This document shows positions 37,431 to 46,746 of a stretch of 64,000 nt of DNA, piece after piece; position 1 is the first letter of the stretch, and every line of letters begins with the position of its first letter. Source of the DNA: Morococcus cerebrosus (lineage in GTDB: Bacteria; Pseudomonadota; Gammaproteobacteria; Burkholderiales; Neisseriaceae). Location: assembly GCF_022749515.1 (NCBI RefSeq), contig NZ_CP094242.1, positions 248,001-312,000 of the forward strand, written 5' to 3'. Below the pieces are notes generated by a model, which saw only the letters and a program-made list of their open reading frames with translations, was not told the origin of the DNA and ran no database searches. Made by a program: the position numbers and the translations under genes.

Positions 37431-38585
37431 ATGACTGCAACCACCGAAACCCCGACCTTCAAACCGAAAAAATCCGTAGCACTTTCCGGCGTGGCGGCGG
37501 GCAATACCGCGCTGTGTACGGTCGGCCGCACGGGCAACGATTTGAGCTACCGCGGTTACGACATTCTCGATCTGGCGCAGAAATGCGAGTTCGAAGAAGT
37601 CGCCTACCTGCTGATTCACGGTCATCTGCCCAACAAATTCGAACTCGCCGCCTACAAAGCCAAACTCAAATCCATGCGCGGCCTGCCTATCCGCGTGATT
37701 AAAGTGTTGGAAAGCTTGCCCGCGCACACGCATCCGATGGACGTCATGCGTACCGGCGTGTCCATGCTCGGCTGCGTTCATCCCGAACGCGAAAGCCACC
37801 CCGAAAGCGAAGCGCGCGACATTGCGGACAAACTCATCGCCAGCCTCGGCAGCATCCTGCTCTACTGGTATCAATATTCGCACAACGGCAAACGCATCGA
37901 CGTTGAAAGCAAAGAAGACACCATCGGCGGCCACTTCCTGCACCTGTTGCACGGCAAACGCCCGACCGAATCGCAGGTGAAAGCCATGCACGTTTCGCTG
38001 ATTCTGTATGCGGAACACGAGTTCAACGCCTCCACCTTCACCGCCCGCGTGATTGCCGGTACGGGTTCGGACATGTATTCCTGCATCACCGGCGCCATCG
38101 GCGCGCTTAAAGGTCCGAAACACGGCGGCGCGAACGAAGTTGCCTACGACATCCAAAAACGCTACCGCAACGCCGACGAAGCCGAAGCCGACATCCGCGA
38201 ACGCATCGCCCGCAAGGAAATCGTTATCGGGTTCGGCCATCCGGTTTACACCATTTCCGACCCGCGCAACGTCGTGATTAAAGAAGTGGCGCGCGGTTTG
38301 AGCCGGGAAGCGGGCGACATGCGCCTCTTCGACATCGCCGAGCGCTTGGAGAGCGTGATGTGGGAAGAGAAAAAAATGTTTCCGAACTTGGACTGGTTCT
38401 CCGCCGTGTCCTACCAAAAACTCGGCGTACCGACCGCCATGTTCACGCCGCTGTTCGTGATTTCGCGCTCCACCGGCTGGGCGGCACACGTCCTCGAACA
38501 GCGCAAAGACGGCAAAATCATCCGTCCGAGCGCGAACTACACCGGCCCTGAAGATTTGGCGTTTGTGGAGATTGAAGAACGCTGA
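37431..38585 (+). CDS. prpC: 2-methylcitrate synthase
   Basis: The 384-residue citrate-synthase family enzyme condenses propionyl-CoA with oxaloacetate. Catalytic landmarks are [16 protein letters not shown] (His), IGFGHPVY (His) and [16 protein letters not shown]. The start at 37431 (MTATTET) has AAAGGAGAAATA upstream, nearly identical to the prpB site. A DUS pair at about 37361-37396 separates it from prpB. A frame open from 37377 is read-through of that repeat. Confidence 0.95.
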   Translation: MTATTETPTFKPKKSVALSGVAAGNTALCTVGRTGNDLSYRGYDILDLAQKCEFEEVAYLLIHGHLPNKFELAAYKAKLKSMRGLPIRVIKVLESLPAHTHPMDVMRTGVSMLGCVHPERESHPESEARDIADKLIASLGSILLYWYQYSHNGKRIDVESKEDTIGGHFLHLLHGKRPTESQVKAMHVSLILYAEHEFNASTFTARVIAGTGSDMYSCITGAIGALKGPKHGGANEVAYDIQKRYRNADEAEADIRERIARKEIVIGFGHPVYTISDPRNVVIKEVARGLSREAGDMRLFDIAERLESVMWEEKKMFPNLDWFSAVSYQKLGVPTAMFTPLFVISRSTGWAAHVLEQRKDGKIIRPSANYTGPEDLAFVEIEER

Positions 38586-38977
38586 GACGGACTACAACCG
38601 TAGGAAATACCAATCGGATTTCAGACGACGTGTAGCGTGGGTTTTACCCGCGGAAAACTGAGATTCGCCTACGGTTCAGCTTTTCAGACGGCCTGTTGAA
38701 ATATGCGAGAGAGAGAAGGTCGTCTGAAAAACCAGCCGCAACGTCTGCCGTCATTCCCGCCCCCGCCTAAGCGAGGACAGGCCGCGGCGGGAATGACGGA
38801 GGCAGCGCGGCAACTTTTTTCACGGCTTCGCCAAAACTGCGAGCCGAACGGATTTCAGACGACGTGCAATCGTTGTTATCCATTAAAAACTGAATATTAA
38901 AGTTTCAGACGACCCCTTCAAAAACGTCGTCTGAAACCCCAAACCACAAGAAAAATAGATCCACAGGAGAACTGAAC
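38586..38977. other. Repeat-rich gap between prpC and acnD
   Basis: It holds a degenerate GTAGCGTGGG-type unit (about 38630-38653), a DUS of the other dialect TTCAGACGGCCT (38683-38694), two AGGTCGTCTGAA-type DUS, and a dRS3-like pair of ATTCCCGCC/GGCGGGAAT arms at about 38753-38796. No gene is seen. Confidence 0.6.
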
Positions 38978-41587
38978 ATGGCTGCCAACCAACGTTACCG
39001 CAAACCGCTGCCCGGTACGGATTTGGAATACTACGACGCGCGTGCGGCGTGTGAGGACATTCAAGCCGGCTCTTACGACAAGCTGCCTTACACGAGCCGT
39101 ATTTTGGCGGAGAACTTGGTCAACCGCGCGGACAAAGTCGATTTGCCGACGCTGCAAAGCTGGCTGGGCCAGTTGATAGAAGGCAAGCAGGAAATCGATT
39201 TTCCGTGGTATCCCGCGCGGGTGGTGTGCCACGATATTCTGGGGCAGACCGCGCTGGTGGATTTGGCGGGTTTGCGCGATGCGATTGCAGAGAAGGGCGG
39301 CGATCCTGCCAAAGTGAATCCGGTGGTGCAGACGCAGCTTATCGTCGACCACTCGCTGGCGGTGGAATGCGGCGGCTACGACCCCGATGCGTTCCGCAAA
39401 AACCGCGAAATCGAAGACCGCCGCAACGAAGACCGTTTCCACTTTATCAACTGGACGAAAACCGCTTTTGAAAATGTGGACGTGATTCCGGCGGGCAACG
39501 GCATCATGCACCAAATCAATCTGGAAAAAATGTCGCCCGTCGTCCAAGTCAAAAACGGCGTGGCGTTCCCCGATACCTGCGTCGGCACGGACTCGCACAC
39601 GCCGCATGTTGACGCGCTGGGCGTGATTTCCGTGGGCGTGGGCGGTTTGGAGGCGGAAACCGTGATGCTGGGGCGCGCGTCCATGATGCGCCTGCCCGAT
39701 ATTGTCGGCGTGGAGCTGACGGGCAAACGGCAGGCGGGCATTACGGCGACGGATATTGTGTTGGCGCTGACCGAGTTTCTGCGCAAAGAGCGCGTGGTCG
39801 GGGCGTTTGTCGAATTTTTCGGCGAGGGCGCGAGAAGCCTGTCCATCGGCGACCGCGCGACCATTTCCAACATGACGCCGGAGTTTGGCGCGACTGCCGC
39901 CATGTTCGCCATCGACGAGCAAACCATCGATTATTTGAAATTGACCGGACGCGACGACGCGCAGGTGAGATTGGTGGAAACCTACGCCAAAACCGCCGGG
40001 CTGTGGGCGGACGACCTGAAAACCGCCGTTTATCCGCGCGTGTTGAAGTTTGATTTGAGCAGCGTAACGCGCAATATGGCAGGCCCGAGCAACCCGCACG
40101 CGCGTTTTGCCACCGTCGATTTGGCGGCGAAAGGGCTGGCGAAGCCTTACGAAGAGCCTTCAGACGGCCTCATGCCCGACGGCGCGGTTATTATCGCTGC
40201 GATTACCAGTTGCACCAACACTTCCAATCCGCGCAACGTCGTTGCCGCCGCGCTCTTGGCGCGCAACGCCAACCGCTTCGGGCTGAAACGCAAACCGTGG
40301 GTTAAAACTTCGTTCGCCCCCGGCTCGAAAGTGGCGGAAATCTATTTGAAAGAAGCAGGCCTGCTGCCCGAAATGGAAAAACTCGGCTTCGGCATCGTCG
40401 CCTTCGCCTGCACTACCTGCAACGGCATGAGCGGCGCGCTCGACCCGAAAATCCAGCAGGAAATCATAGACCGCGATTTGTACGCCACCGCCGTACTGTC
40501 GGGCAACCGCAACTTCGACGGCCGCATCCACCCGTATGCGAAACAGGCTTTCCTCGCTTCGCCCCCGCTGGTGGTGGCATACGCCGTCGCAGGCAGCATC
40601 CGTTTCGATATTGAAAACGACGTACTCGGCGTTTCAGACGACGGCAAGGAAATCCGCCTGAAAGACATTTGGCCGACCGACGAAGAAATCGATGCCGTCG
40701 TTGCCGAATATGTGAAACCGCAGCAGTTCCGCGACGTGTATGTACCGATGTTCGACACCGGCAAAGCGCAGAAAGCCCCGAGTCCGCTGTACGACTGGCG
40801 TCCGATGTCCACCTACATCCGCCGTCCGCCCTATTGGGAAGGTGCGCTGGCGGGCGAACGCAGCCTGACGGGAATGCGCCCCTTGGCAATTCTGCCCGAC
40901 AACATCACCACCGACCACATTTCGCCTTCCAACGCGATTCTGGCGGCGAGTGCGGCAGGCGAATATCTGGCGAAAATGGGTTTGCCCGAAGAAGACTTCA
41001 ATTCCTACGCCACCCACCGCGGCGACCACCTCACCGCCCAACGCGCCACCTTCGCCAATCCCAAATTGTTTAACGAAATGGTGAAAAACGAAGACGGTAG
41101 CGTGCGCCAAGGCTCGCTCGCCCGCGTCGAACCCGAAGGCGAAACCATGCGCATGTGGGAAGCCATCGAAACCTATATGAACCGCAAACAGCCGCTCATC
41201 ATCATCGCCGGCGCGGACTACGGACAAGGCTCCAGCCGCGACTGGGCGGCGAAAGGCGTGCGGCTGGCGGGCGTGGAAGCCATCGCCGCCGAAGGCTTCG
41301 AGCGCATCCACCGCACCAACCTCATCGGCATGGGCGTCTTGCCGCTGCAATTCAAACCCGGCACCAACCGCCACACCCTGCAACTCGACGGCACGGAAAC
41401 CTACGACGTGGTCGGCGAACGCAAACCGCGCGGCGACCTGACCCTCGTCATCCACCGCAAAAACGGCGAAACCGTCGAAGTCCCTGTTACCTGCCGCCTC
41501 GATACCGCCGAGGAAGTGCTGGTGTACGAAGCCGGCGGCGTGCTGCAACGGTTTGCACAGGATTTTTTGGAAGGGAACGCGGCGTAG
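38978..41587 (+). CDS. acnD: 2-methylcitrate dehydratase, Fe/S-dependent (AcnD)
   Basis: The 869-residue aconitase-family enzyme dehydrates 2-methylcitrate to 2-methylaconitate, working with PrpF in place of PrpD. Fe-S ligands lie in ITSCTNTSNPRN and ACTTCNG. Other sites are GTDSHTPHVDALG, DNITTDHISPSNAI and YGQGSSRDWAAKG. ACAGGAGAAC precedes the start. A DUS of the foreign dialect (TTCAGACGGCCT, about 40156) lies inside the gene. Confidence 0.94.
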   Translation: MAANQRYRKPLPGTDLEYYDARAACEDIQAGSYDKLPYTSRILAENLVNRADKVDLPTLQSWLGQLIEGKQEIDFPWYPARVVCHDILGQTALVDLAGLRDAIAEKGGDPAKVNPVVQTQLIVDHSLAVECGGYDPDAFRKNREIEDRRNEDRFHFINWTKTAFENVDVIPAGNGIMHQINLEKMSPVVQVKNGVAFPDTCVGTDSHTPHVDALGVISVGVGGLEAETVMLGRASMMRLPDIVGVELTGKRQAGITATDIVLALTEFLRKERVVGAFVEFFGEGARSLSIGDRATISNMTPEFGATAAMFAIDEQTIDYLKLTGRDDAQVRLVETYAKTAGLWADDLKTAVYPRVLKFDLSSVTRNMAGPSNPHARFATVDLAAKGLAKPYEEPSDGLMPDGAVIIAAITSCTNTSNPRNVVAAALLARNANRFGLKRKPWVKTSFAPGSKVAEIYLKEAGLLPEMEKLGFGIVAFACTTCNGMSGALDPKIQQEIIDRDLYATAVLSGNRNFDGRIHPYAKQAFLASPPLVVAYAVAGSIRFDIENDVLGVSDDGKEIRLKDIWPTDEEIDAVVAEYVKPQQFRDVYVPMFDTGKAQKAPSPLYDWRPMSTYIRRPPYWEGALAGERSLTGMRPLAILPDNITTDHISPSNAILAASAAGEYLAKMGLPEEDFNSYATHRGDHLTAQRATFANPKLFNEMVKNEDGSVRQGSLARVEPEGETMRMWEAIETYMNRKQPLIIIAGADYGQGSSRDWAAKGVRLAGVEAIAAEGFERIHRTNLIGMGVLPLQFKPGTNRHTLQLDGTETYDVVGERKPRGDLTLVIHRKNGETVEVPVTCRLDTAEEVLVYEAGGVLQRFAQDFLEGNAA

Positions 41588-41677
41588 AGGTCGTCTGAAA
41601 AGCAGACGTAGCGTGGGTCGGGTTCAACATTTTGCTCATTCACGTAATTCCCGATATGGCAGGCATCTACTGTAAAT

Positions 41678-41788
41678 CGTCATTCCCGCGCAGGCGGGAA
41701 TCCAGAAAGTGGAATTGAGGAAACCTTTTTATCCGATGAGTTTCTGTGCGGATAAGTCTGGATTCCCGCCTACGCGGGAATGACGGGG
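41678..41788. repeat. NIME: two dRS3 repeats around a spacer
   Basis: dRS3 at 41682-41701 (ATTCCCGCGCAGGCGGGAAT) and at 41762-41781 (ATTCCCGCCTACGCGGGAAT) flank a 60-base unique repeat sequence. This is the classic neisserial intergenic mosaic element unit. Confidence 0.88.
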
Positions 41789-41914
41789 TTTAATAATCTG
41801 CCGTATCACAACACAGCAGCCATAGATTGGGGCGAACCCCGACATTTTGCGGAAGCAGACGGCTTTGTCGGAGTGGCAGCCTAATGTATTTTTGGAAAGT
41901 GGGTGTAGCGTGGG

Positions 41915-41976
41915 CTTTGCCCACGAGATAAAGGCTAAATTGACACGGTAAAAATCGTGGGCAGAGCCCACGCTAC
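41915..41976. repeat. Inverted pair of GTAGCGTGGGC hairpin repeats
   Basis: Units at 41915-41935 and 41955-41976 face each other 19 bases apart. The latter ends 18 bases before the prpF start, so it lies in the leader of the mRNA. Confidence 0.7.
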
Positions 41977-41993
41977 ATAAGGAGAATCCAAAA

Positions 41994-43163
41994 ATGCCGC
42001 AAATCAAAATCCCCGCCGTTTACTACCGCGGCGGTACATCAAAAGGCGTGTTTTTCAAACGATCCGACCTGCCCGAGGCGGCGCGGGAAGCGGGCAGCGC
42101 GCGCGACAAAATCCTGTTGCGCGTACTCGGCAGCCCCGACCCCTACGGCAAGCAGATAGACGGTTTGGGTAACGCCAGCTCGTCGACCAGCAAGGCGGTG
42201 ATTTTGGACAAGTCCGAACGCGCCGGCCACGATGTCGATTACCTTTTCGGACAAGTTTCCATCAACAAGCCTTTCGTCGATTGGAGCGGCAACTGCGGCA
42301 ACCTCACCGCCGCCGTGGGTGCGTTCGCCATCGAACAGGGCTTGGTCGATAAAGCCAAAATCCCTTCAGACGGCATTTGCACGGTGAAAATCTGGCAGAA
42401 AAACATCGGCAAAACCATCATCGCCCATGTTCCGATGCAAAACGGCGAAGTCTTGGAAACGGGTGATTTCGAGCTGGACGGCGTTACCTTTCCCGCCGCC
42501 GAAGTGCAAATCGAATTCCTCGACCCCGCCGACGGCGAAGGCAGTATGTTCCCGACCGGCAACCTGGTGGACGAGCTGGACGTTCCGGGCATAGGTCGTC
42601 TGAAAGCCACGCTCATCAACGCGGGCATTCCGACCGTTTTCCTGAACGCCGCCGACTTGGGCTACACAGGCAAAGAGTTGCAGGACGACATCAACAACGA
42701 TGCCGCCGCGCTGGAAAAATTCGAAAAAATCCGCGCTTACGGTGCGCTGAAAATGGGCTTGATTAACGACGTATCCGAAGCCGCCGCCCGCGCGCACACG
42801 CCGAAAGTCGCCTTCGTCGCGCCCGCCGCCGATTACACCGCCTCCAGCGGCAAAACCGTAAACGCCGCCGACATCGATTTGCTGGTACGCGCCCTGAGCA
42901 TGGGCAAACTGCACCACGCCATGATGGGCACCGCCTCGGTCGCCATCGCCGCCGCCGCCGCCGTGCCCGGCACGCTGGTCAATCTCGCCGCAGGTGGCGG
43001 AACGCGCAACGAAGTGCGCTTCGGCCATCCTTCCGGCACATTGCGCGTCGGCGCGGCGGCAGAGTGTTCGGACGGCATCTGGGCGGTGAAAAAAGCCGTC
43101 ATGAGTCGCAGCGCGCGTGTGATTATGGAAGGGCGGGTGCGCGTTCCCGATGATTGTTTTTAA
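41994..43163 (+). CDS. prpF: 2-methylaconitate cis-trans isomerase PrpF
   Basis: The 389-residue protein of the PrpF (DAP-epimerase fold) family has YYRGGTSKGVFF (residues 9-20), SSSTSKAVI, DWSGNCGNLTAAVGAFA and AAGGGTRNEVRFGHPSG. It isomerises the AcnD product so that aconitase can finish the reaction. AAGGAGAAT precedes the ATG. Inside are one local DUS (about 42594, encoding GRLK) and one 10-mer of the other dialect (TTCAGACGGC, about 42365). Confidence 0.94.
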   Translation: MPQIKIPAVYYRGGTSKGVFFKRSDLPEAAREAGSARDKILLRVLGSPDPYGKQIDGLGNASSSTSKAVILDKSERAGHDVDYLFGQVSINKPFVDWSGNCGNLTAAVGAFAIEQGLVDKAKIPSDGICTVKIWQKNIGKTIIAHVPMQNGEVLETGDFELDGVTFPAAEVQIEFLDPADGEGSMFPTGNLVDELDVPGIGRLKATLINAGIPTVFLNAADLGYTGKELQDDINNDAAALEKFEKIRAYGALKMGLINDVSEAAARAHTPKVAFVAPAADYTASSGKTVNAADIDLLVRALSMGKLHHAMMGTASVAIAAAAAVPGTLVNLAAGGGTRNEVRFGHPSGTLRVGAAAECSDGIWAVKKAVMSRSARVIMEGRVRVPDDCF

Positions 43164-43248
43164 AATCATGTAGGACGGACATCAACTGTCCACTGTTTCA
43201 GACGACATTTGATAAAGGATTGCAATAAAGCCGAATGGCCTAACCGCC

Positions 43249-43355
43249 GTCATTCCCGCGCAGGCGGGAATCCACAGTCGATATTCTGTTTCCTGATTTT
43301 TATCAGAGCTTGCTTGTGAGCAAATATGGATTTCCGCCTGCGCGGGAATGACGAT
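43249..43355. repeat. NIME: two dRS3 repeats around a spacer
   Basis: dRS3 at 43252-43271 and a one-mismatch copy at 43330-43349 (ATTTCC start) flank about 58 bases. It lies between prpF and ackA, which also holds an AGGCCGTCTGAA at 43385-43396. No gene is seen in 43164-43473. Confidence 0.85.
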
Positions 43356-43473
43356 AGAAAATGCGGCATAAGCTTTGCCCAAAGAGGCCGTCTGAAACAC
43401 ACCCCGCCCAACGCCCATCCTTTTTCAGACGACCCCACCAAAAAAACAACCACAAACTACAAGGAGAAACATC

Positions 43474-44685
43474 ATGTCCGACCAACTCATCCTCGTCCTG
43501 AACTGCGGCAGTTCCTCGCTCAAAGGTGCCGTTATCGACCGCAAAAGCGGCAGCGTCGTCCTAAGCTGCCTCGGCGAACGCCTGACCACGCCCGAAGCCG
43601 TCATCACCTTCAACAAAGACGGCAACAAACGCCAAGTTCCCCTGACCGGCCGCAACTGCCACGCCGGCGCGGTGGGTATGCTGTTGAACGAACTGGAAAA
43701 ACACGGCCTGCACGACCGCATCAAAGCCATCGGCCACCGCATCGCCCACGGCGGCGAAAAATATCACGAGTCCGTCCTCATCGACCAAGACGTCCTCGAC
43801 GAACTGAAAGCCTGCATCCCGCTCGCCCCGCTGCACAACCCCGCCAACATCAGCGGCATCCTCGCCGCGCAGGAACACTTCCCCGGCGTGCCCAACGTCG
43901 GCGTGATGGACACCTCGTTCCACCAAACCATGCCCGAACGCGCCTACACCTACGCCGTGCCGCGCGAATTGCGCAAAAAATACGCCTTCCGCCGCTACGG
44001 CTTCCACGGCACCAGTATGCGCTACGTCGCCCCCGAAGCCGCGCGGATTCTGGGCAAACCGCTGGAAGATTTGCGCATGATCGTCGCCCACCTCGGCAAC
44101 GGCGCGTCCATCACCGCCATCCGAAACGGCAAATCCGTCGATACCAGCATGGGCTTCACCCCCATCGAAGGCCTCGTCATGGGCACCCGTTGCGGCGACA
44201 TCGACCCCGGCGTGTACAGCTACCTGACCGCCCACGCCGGCATGAACATCGAGCAAGTCGATGAAATGTTGAACAAAAAATCAGGATTGCTCGGCATCTC
44301 CGAACTCTCCAACGACTGCCGTACCCTCGAAATCGCCGCCGACGAAGGCCACGAAGGCGCACGCCTCGCACTCGAAGTCATGACCTACCGCCTCGCCAAA
44401 TACATCGCCTCGATGTCGGTCGCCTGCGGCGGCATAGACGCCCTCGTCTTCACCGGCGGCATCGGCGAAAACTCCCGCAACATCCGCGCCAAAACCGTCG
44501 CCTACCTCGACTATTTGGGTCTGCACATCGACACCAAAGCCAATATGGAAAAACGCTACGGTAACTCAGGCATCATTAGCCCGACAGGTTCCAACCCCGC
44601 CGTTTTGGTCGTGCCGACCAACGAAGAACTGATGATCGCACTCGACACCGCTGCACTGGCAGGCTTCTTACAAGAAGCAGGCTAG
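43474..44685 (+). CDS. ackA: Acetate/propionate kinase
   Basis: The 403-residue enzyme of the acetokinase fold has LVLNCGSSSLKGA, GHRIAHGGEKY, DTSFHQTMP, HLGNGASITAI and FTGGIGENS. It interconverts acetate (or propionate) and the acyl phosphate. Its position at the end of the prp cluster suggests feeding propionate into propionyl-CoA with a phosphotransacetylase encoded elsewhere. ACAAGGAGAAAC precedes the ATG. A DUS hairpin follows. Confidence 0.94.
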   Translation: MSDQLILVLNCGSSSLKGAVIDRKSGSVVLSCLGERLTTPEAVITFNKDGNKRQVPLTGRNCHAGAVGMLLNELEKHGLHDRIKAIGHRIAHGGEKYHESVLIDQDVLDELKACIPLAPLHNPANISGILAAQEHFPGVPNVGVMDTSFHQTMPERAYTYAVPRELRKKYAFRRYGFHGTSMRYVAPEAARILGKPLEDLRMIVAHLGNGASITAIRNGKSVDTSMGFTPIEGLVMGTRCGDIDPGVYSYLTAHAGMNIEQVDEMLNKKSGLLGISELSNDCRTLEIAADEGHEGARLALEVMTYRLAKYIASMSVACGGIDALVFTGGIGENSRNIRAKTVAYLDYLGLHIDTKANMEKRYGNSGIISPTGSNPAVLVVPTNEELMIALDTAALAGFLQEAG

Positions 44686-44726
44686 GGGCTGAGGCAGCAC
44701 GTTTTTGAAATAACAATGAAATAGAA

Positions 44727-44765
44727 AAGAGGTCGTCTGAAAGATAGGTTTCAGACGACCTCTTT
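44727..44765 (+). terminator. DUS hairpin after ackA
   Basis: AAAGAGGTCGTCTGAAA and its complement, about 40 bases after the stop. It ends the prp cluster. Confidence 0.75.
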
Positions 44766-45365
44766 GTTTGGAAAAACGATCTTATACTTTTCTTTGTTAT
44801 TTGGAAGAGAGCTAAGAGGGTAGGGGATGTTTTTCAGCTTAAAAGCAAGATTATGAAACAGATACTTTCCCGACTCAGGAAAAAGTTAAATTTTAGGAAT
44901 AAATGTTTATTATGTTAATTTGAAATATTGAAATAGTTTCATAAGAAATTAAAAGAGGTAAGTAAGCAACAATGAAACGTAATTCAGATATGTTTTACAT
45001 TCCGTATGGGATTAGAATGCCTGCAAATTATTCTCTAAATAATCATTATATTGAGTAAAGAAAAATGACAATAAATTATTAAAGGGATGGTTTGTCATAT
45101 TTCATTTAAAATAGTTACTTGATTGAGTAATGGTGCGGATATAGAATGCCCGTTTCCCTATATCTTATTTGACGTTTAAATTAAATCAATAAGATATTAT
45201 TATTTAATAAACATAAAATAATATTCGATATTAGGTTTTTTGCGAATCCTTAGATTGATCTTGTTTTTGAAATCAAGGTAAATCGGAGCGGCTACGGATT
45301 TATCCAAGATTCGGATGTTAGTTTTGTAGAAAGCCTATTAGTTTAATACTCGGGTAAATTAAATC
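44766..45365. other. AT-rich gap upstream of farA
   Basis: This 600-base low-GC stretch contrasts with its neighbours. A 28-codon ORF (44972-45058, start MKRNSDMF) has a loose AGAGG upstream but no homology that I know. The farA promoter and any FarR or MtrR sites must be here. I cannot identify them. Confidence 0.5.
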
Positions 45366-46556
45366 ATGGAAACAAAGTCAGCAAACGGCGGGCAAACTCC
45401 CAGCACATCGGGCAAACCGGTCAAAATGCCGAACAGGCGCAAGCGGAATATGGCAGTGGTTACGCTGCTATTTGTTTTGGCGGCTATTGGCGTTGCTTTT
45501 GCTTATGTTTTGTTTTGGCAGCACGAAGAAACAACTGAAGACGCATATGTTGCGGGATATTTGGTTCAGATTACGCCGCAAGTCGGCGGGACAGTGCGCA
45601 AAGTCATGTTTGACGACACGGATGTTGTGAAAAAAGGCGATGTTTTGGTTACTCTGGACGACAGTGATTTTCAGCTGGCGTATGACAGGGCGCAAAACGA
45701 GCTGATTCAGGCAATCCGTCAAAACAAGCAGCAGACGGCAGTCAATTCTCAGGCGAAAGCGCAAGTGTTGCTGCGTAAAGCCGATTTGGCACGCGCTCAG
45801 GCAGATTTGCGGCGCCGGGAGGCCCTGTCCGGTACGGATGCCATTTCCGGTGAGGAGTTGAGTCATGCCCGGGCGGCGGTCGTTCAGGCGCAAGCAGCAT
45901 TGAAAGCAGTGGAAGCGGAAGAGGCTTCGGCTCAGGCTGCGTTGGGTAACAATATTCCAGTGCGTGAGCAACCTGCCGTTCAAACAGCAGTGAGCAAGAT
46001 TAAAGATGCCTGGCTGAATTTGCAGCGTACACAAATCCGCGCGCCTATGGGCGGGCAGATTGCCAAACGCAATGTCCAAGTCGGACAAAGAATTTCGCAA
46101 GGCGCGGCATTGATGGCAGTTGTTCCCCTGACGGATTTGTGGGTGGATGCCAATTTTAAAGAATCGCAATTACGAAAAATGAAAATCGGACAGCCTGTGG
46201 AAATGACTGCCGATTTGTACGGCAAAAAAGTGGTTTACCACGGTAAAGTCATGGGCTTGTCCGCAGGTACGGGCAGCGCGTTTTCACTTTTGCCGCCGCA
46301 AAACGCAACGGGCAACTGGATTAAAGTCGTTCAGCGTGTACCGGTCAGAATCAGCCTGGATCCTAACGAATTGAAAGCAAACCCCTTGCGCGTCGGTCTT
46401 TCTATGACAGTCAAAGTCGATATTGCCGAAGCGGGTTCGGGCAAGCCGATGACGGCGGCCGCCGTGAAAAATTCGGCAGCCCCGGAAACGGACAGCGTAG
46501 ATTGGGCGGCGGCTAATGCATTAATCGATAAGATTTTTGAAAAATACGCCAAATAA
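45366..46556 (+). CDS. farA: FarA membrane fusion protein of fatty-acid efflux pump
   Basis: The 396-residue HlyD/EmrA-type adaptor has one N-terminal membrane helix (about 29-51), TTEDAYVAGYLVQITPQVGG, a long periplasmic helical hairpin (AQNELIQAIRQN to AALGNN), a lipoyl-like half (IRAPMGGQIAK) and VWVDANFKESQL-like segment (LWVDANFKESQL). With FarB it exports long-chain fatty acids in gonococci. farB follows after 190 bases. An inverted DUS pair sits between them. Confidence 0.9.
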   Translation: METKSANGGQTPSTSGKPVKMPNRRKRNMAVVTLLFVLAAIGVAFAYVLFWQHEETTEDAYVAGYLVQITPQVGGTVRKVMFDDTDVVKKGDVLVTLDDSDFQLAYDRAQNELIQAIRQNKQQTAVNSQAKAQVLLRKADLARAQADLRRREALSGTDAISGEELSHARAAVVQAQAALKAVEAEEASAQAALGNNIPVREQPAVQTAVSKIKDAWLNLQRTQIRAPMGGQIAKRNVQVGQRISQGAALMAVVPLTDLWVDANFKESQLRKMKIGQPVEMTADLYGKKVVYHGKVMGLSAGTGSAFSLLPPQNATGNWIKVVQRVPVRISLDPNELKANPLRVGLSMTVKVDIAEAGSGKPMTAAAVKNSAAPETDSVDWAAANALIDKIFEKYAK

Positions 46557-46560
46557 CCTG

Positions 46561-46600
46561 TTTCAGACGACCTTCGGTATCCCGACAGGTCGTCTGAAAC
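46561..46600. terminator. DUS inverted pair between farA and farB
   Basis: GTTTCAGACGACC (46560-46572) faces GGTCGTCTGAAAC (46588-46600). There is no T-tract, so it is likely to attenuate rather than stop farB expression. Confidence 0.6.
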
Positions 46601-46746
46601 GTTCATATCCGGCAAAAAATTAGTGAAATAAGTAGTGCGATCAGGATGAGGGACTTGCTCATTCTGTTTCAAGAGAAAGTCGATACGGCAAACCCCGCCT
46701 AGGTTAAAAGCGGGAGTGGCAATGTCGGCAGTGAAGGAAGATTTTG

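Larger units (their letters stand above)
41588..41993. other. Gap between acnD and prpF carrying a NIME and a palindromic repeat pair
   Basis: No gene is seen. It contains one DUS (41586-41599), the NIME at 41678-41788 and the palindromic pair at 41915-41976. AAGGAGAAT lies directly before prpF. Confidence 0.7.

Noticed and set aside
36603..38489. Open frame of 628 codons on the minus strand opposite prpB-prpC
   Set aside because: It is a mirror of GC-rich codon usage in two well-identified genes, has low-complexity composition and no ribosome site.
41678..43355. The two dRS3 pairs and spacer as a CRISPR array
   Set aside because: Repeats are palindromic dRS3 of NIME type, only four copies in two separate places, with no cas genes.
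44972..45058. 28-codon ORF upstream of farA as a gene
   Set aside because: Weak ribosome site at poor spacing, AT-rich context and no recognised similarity. Kept only as a note in the gap entry.
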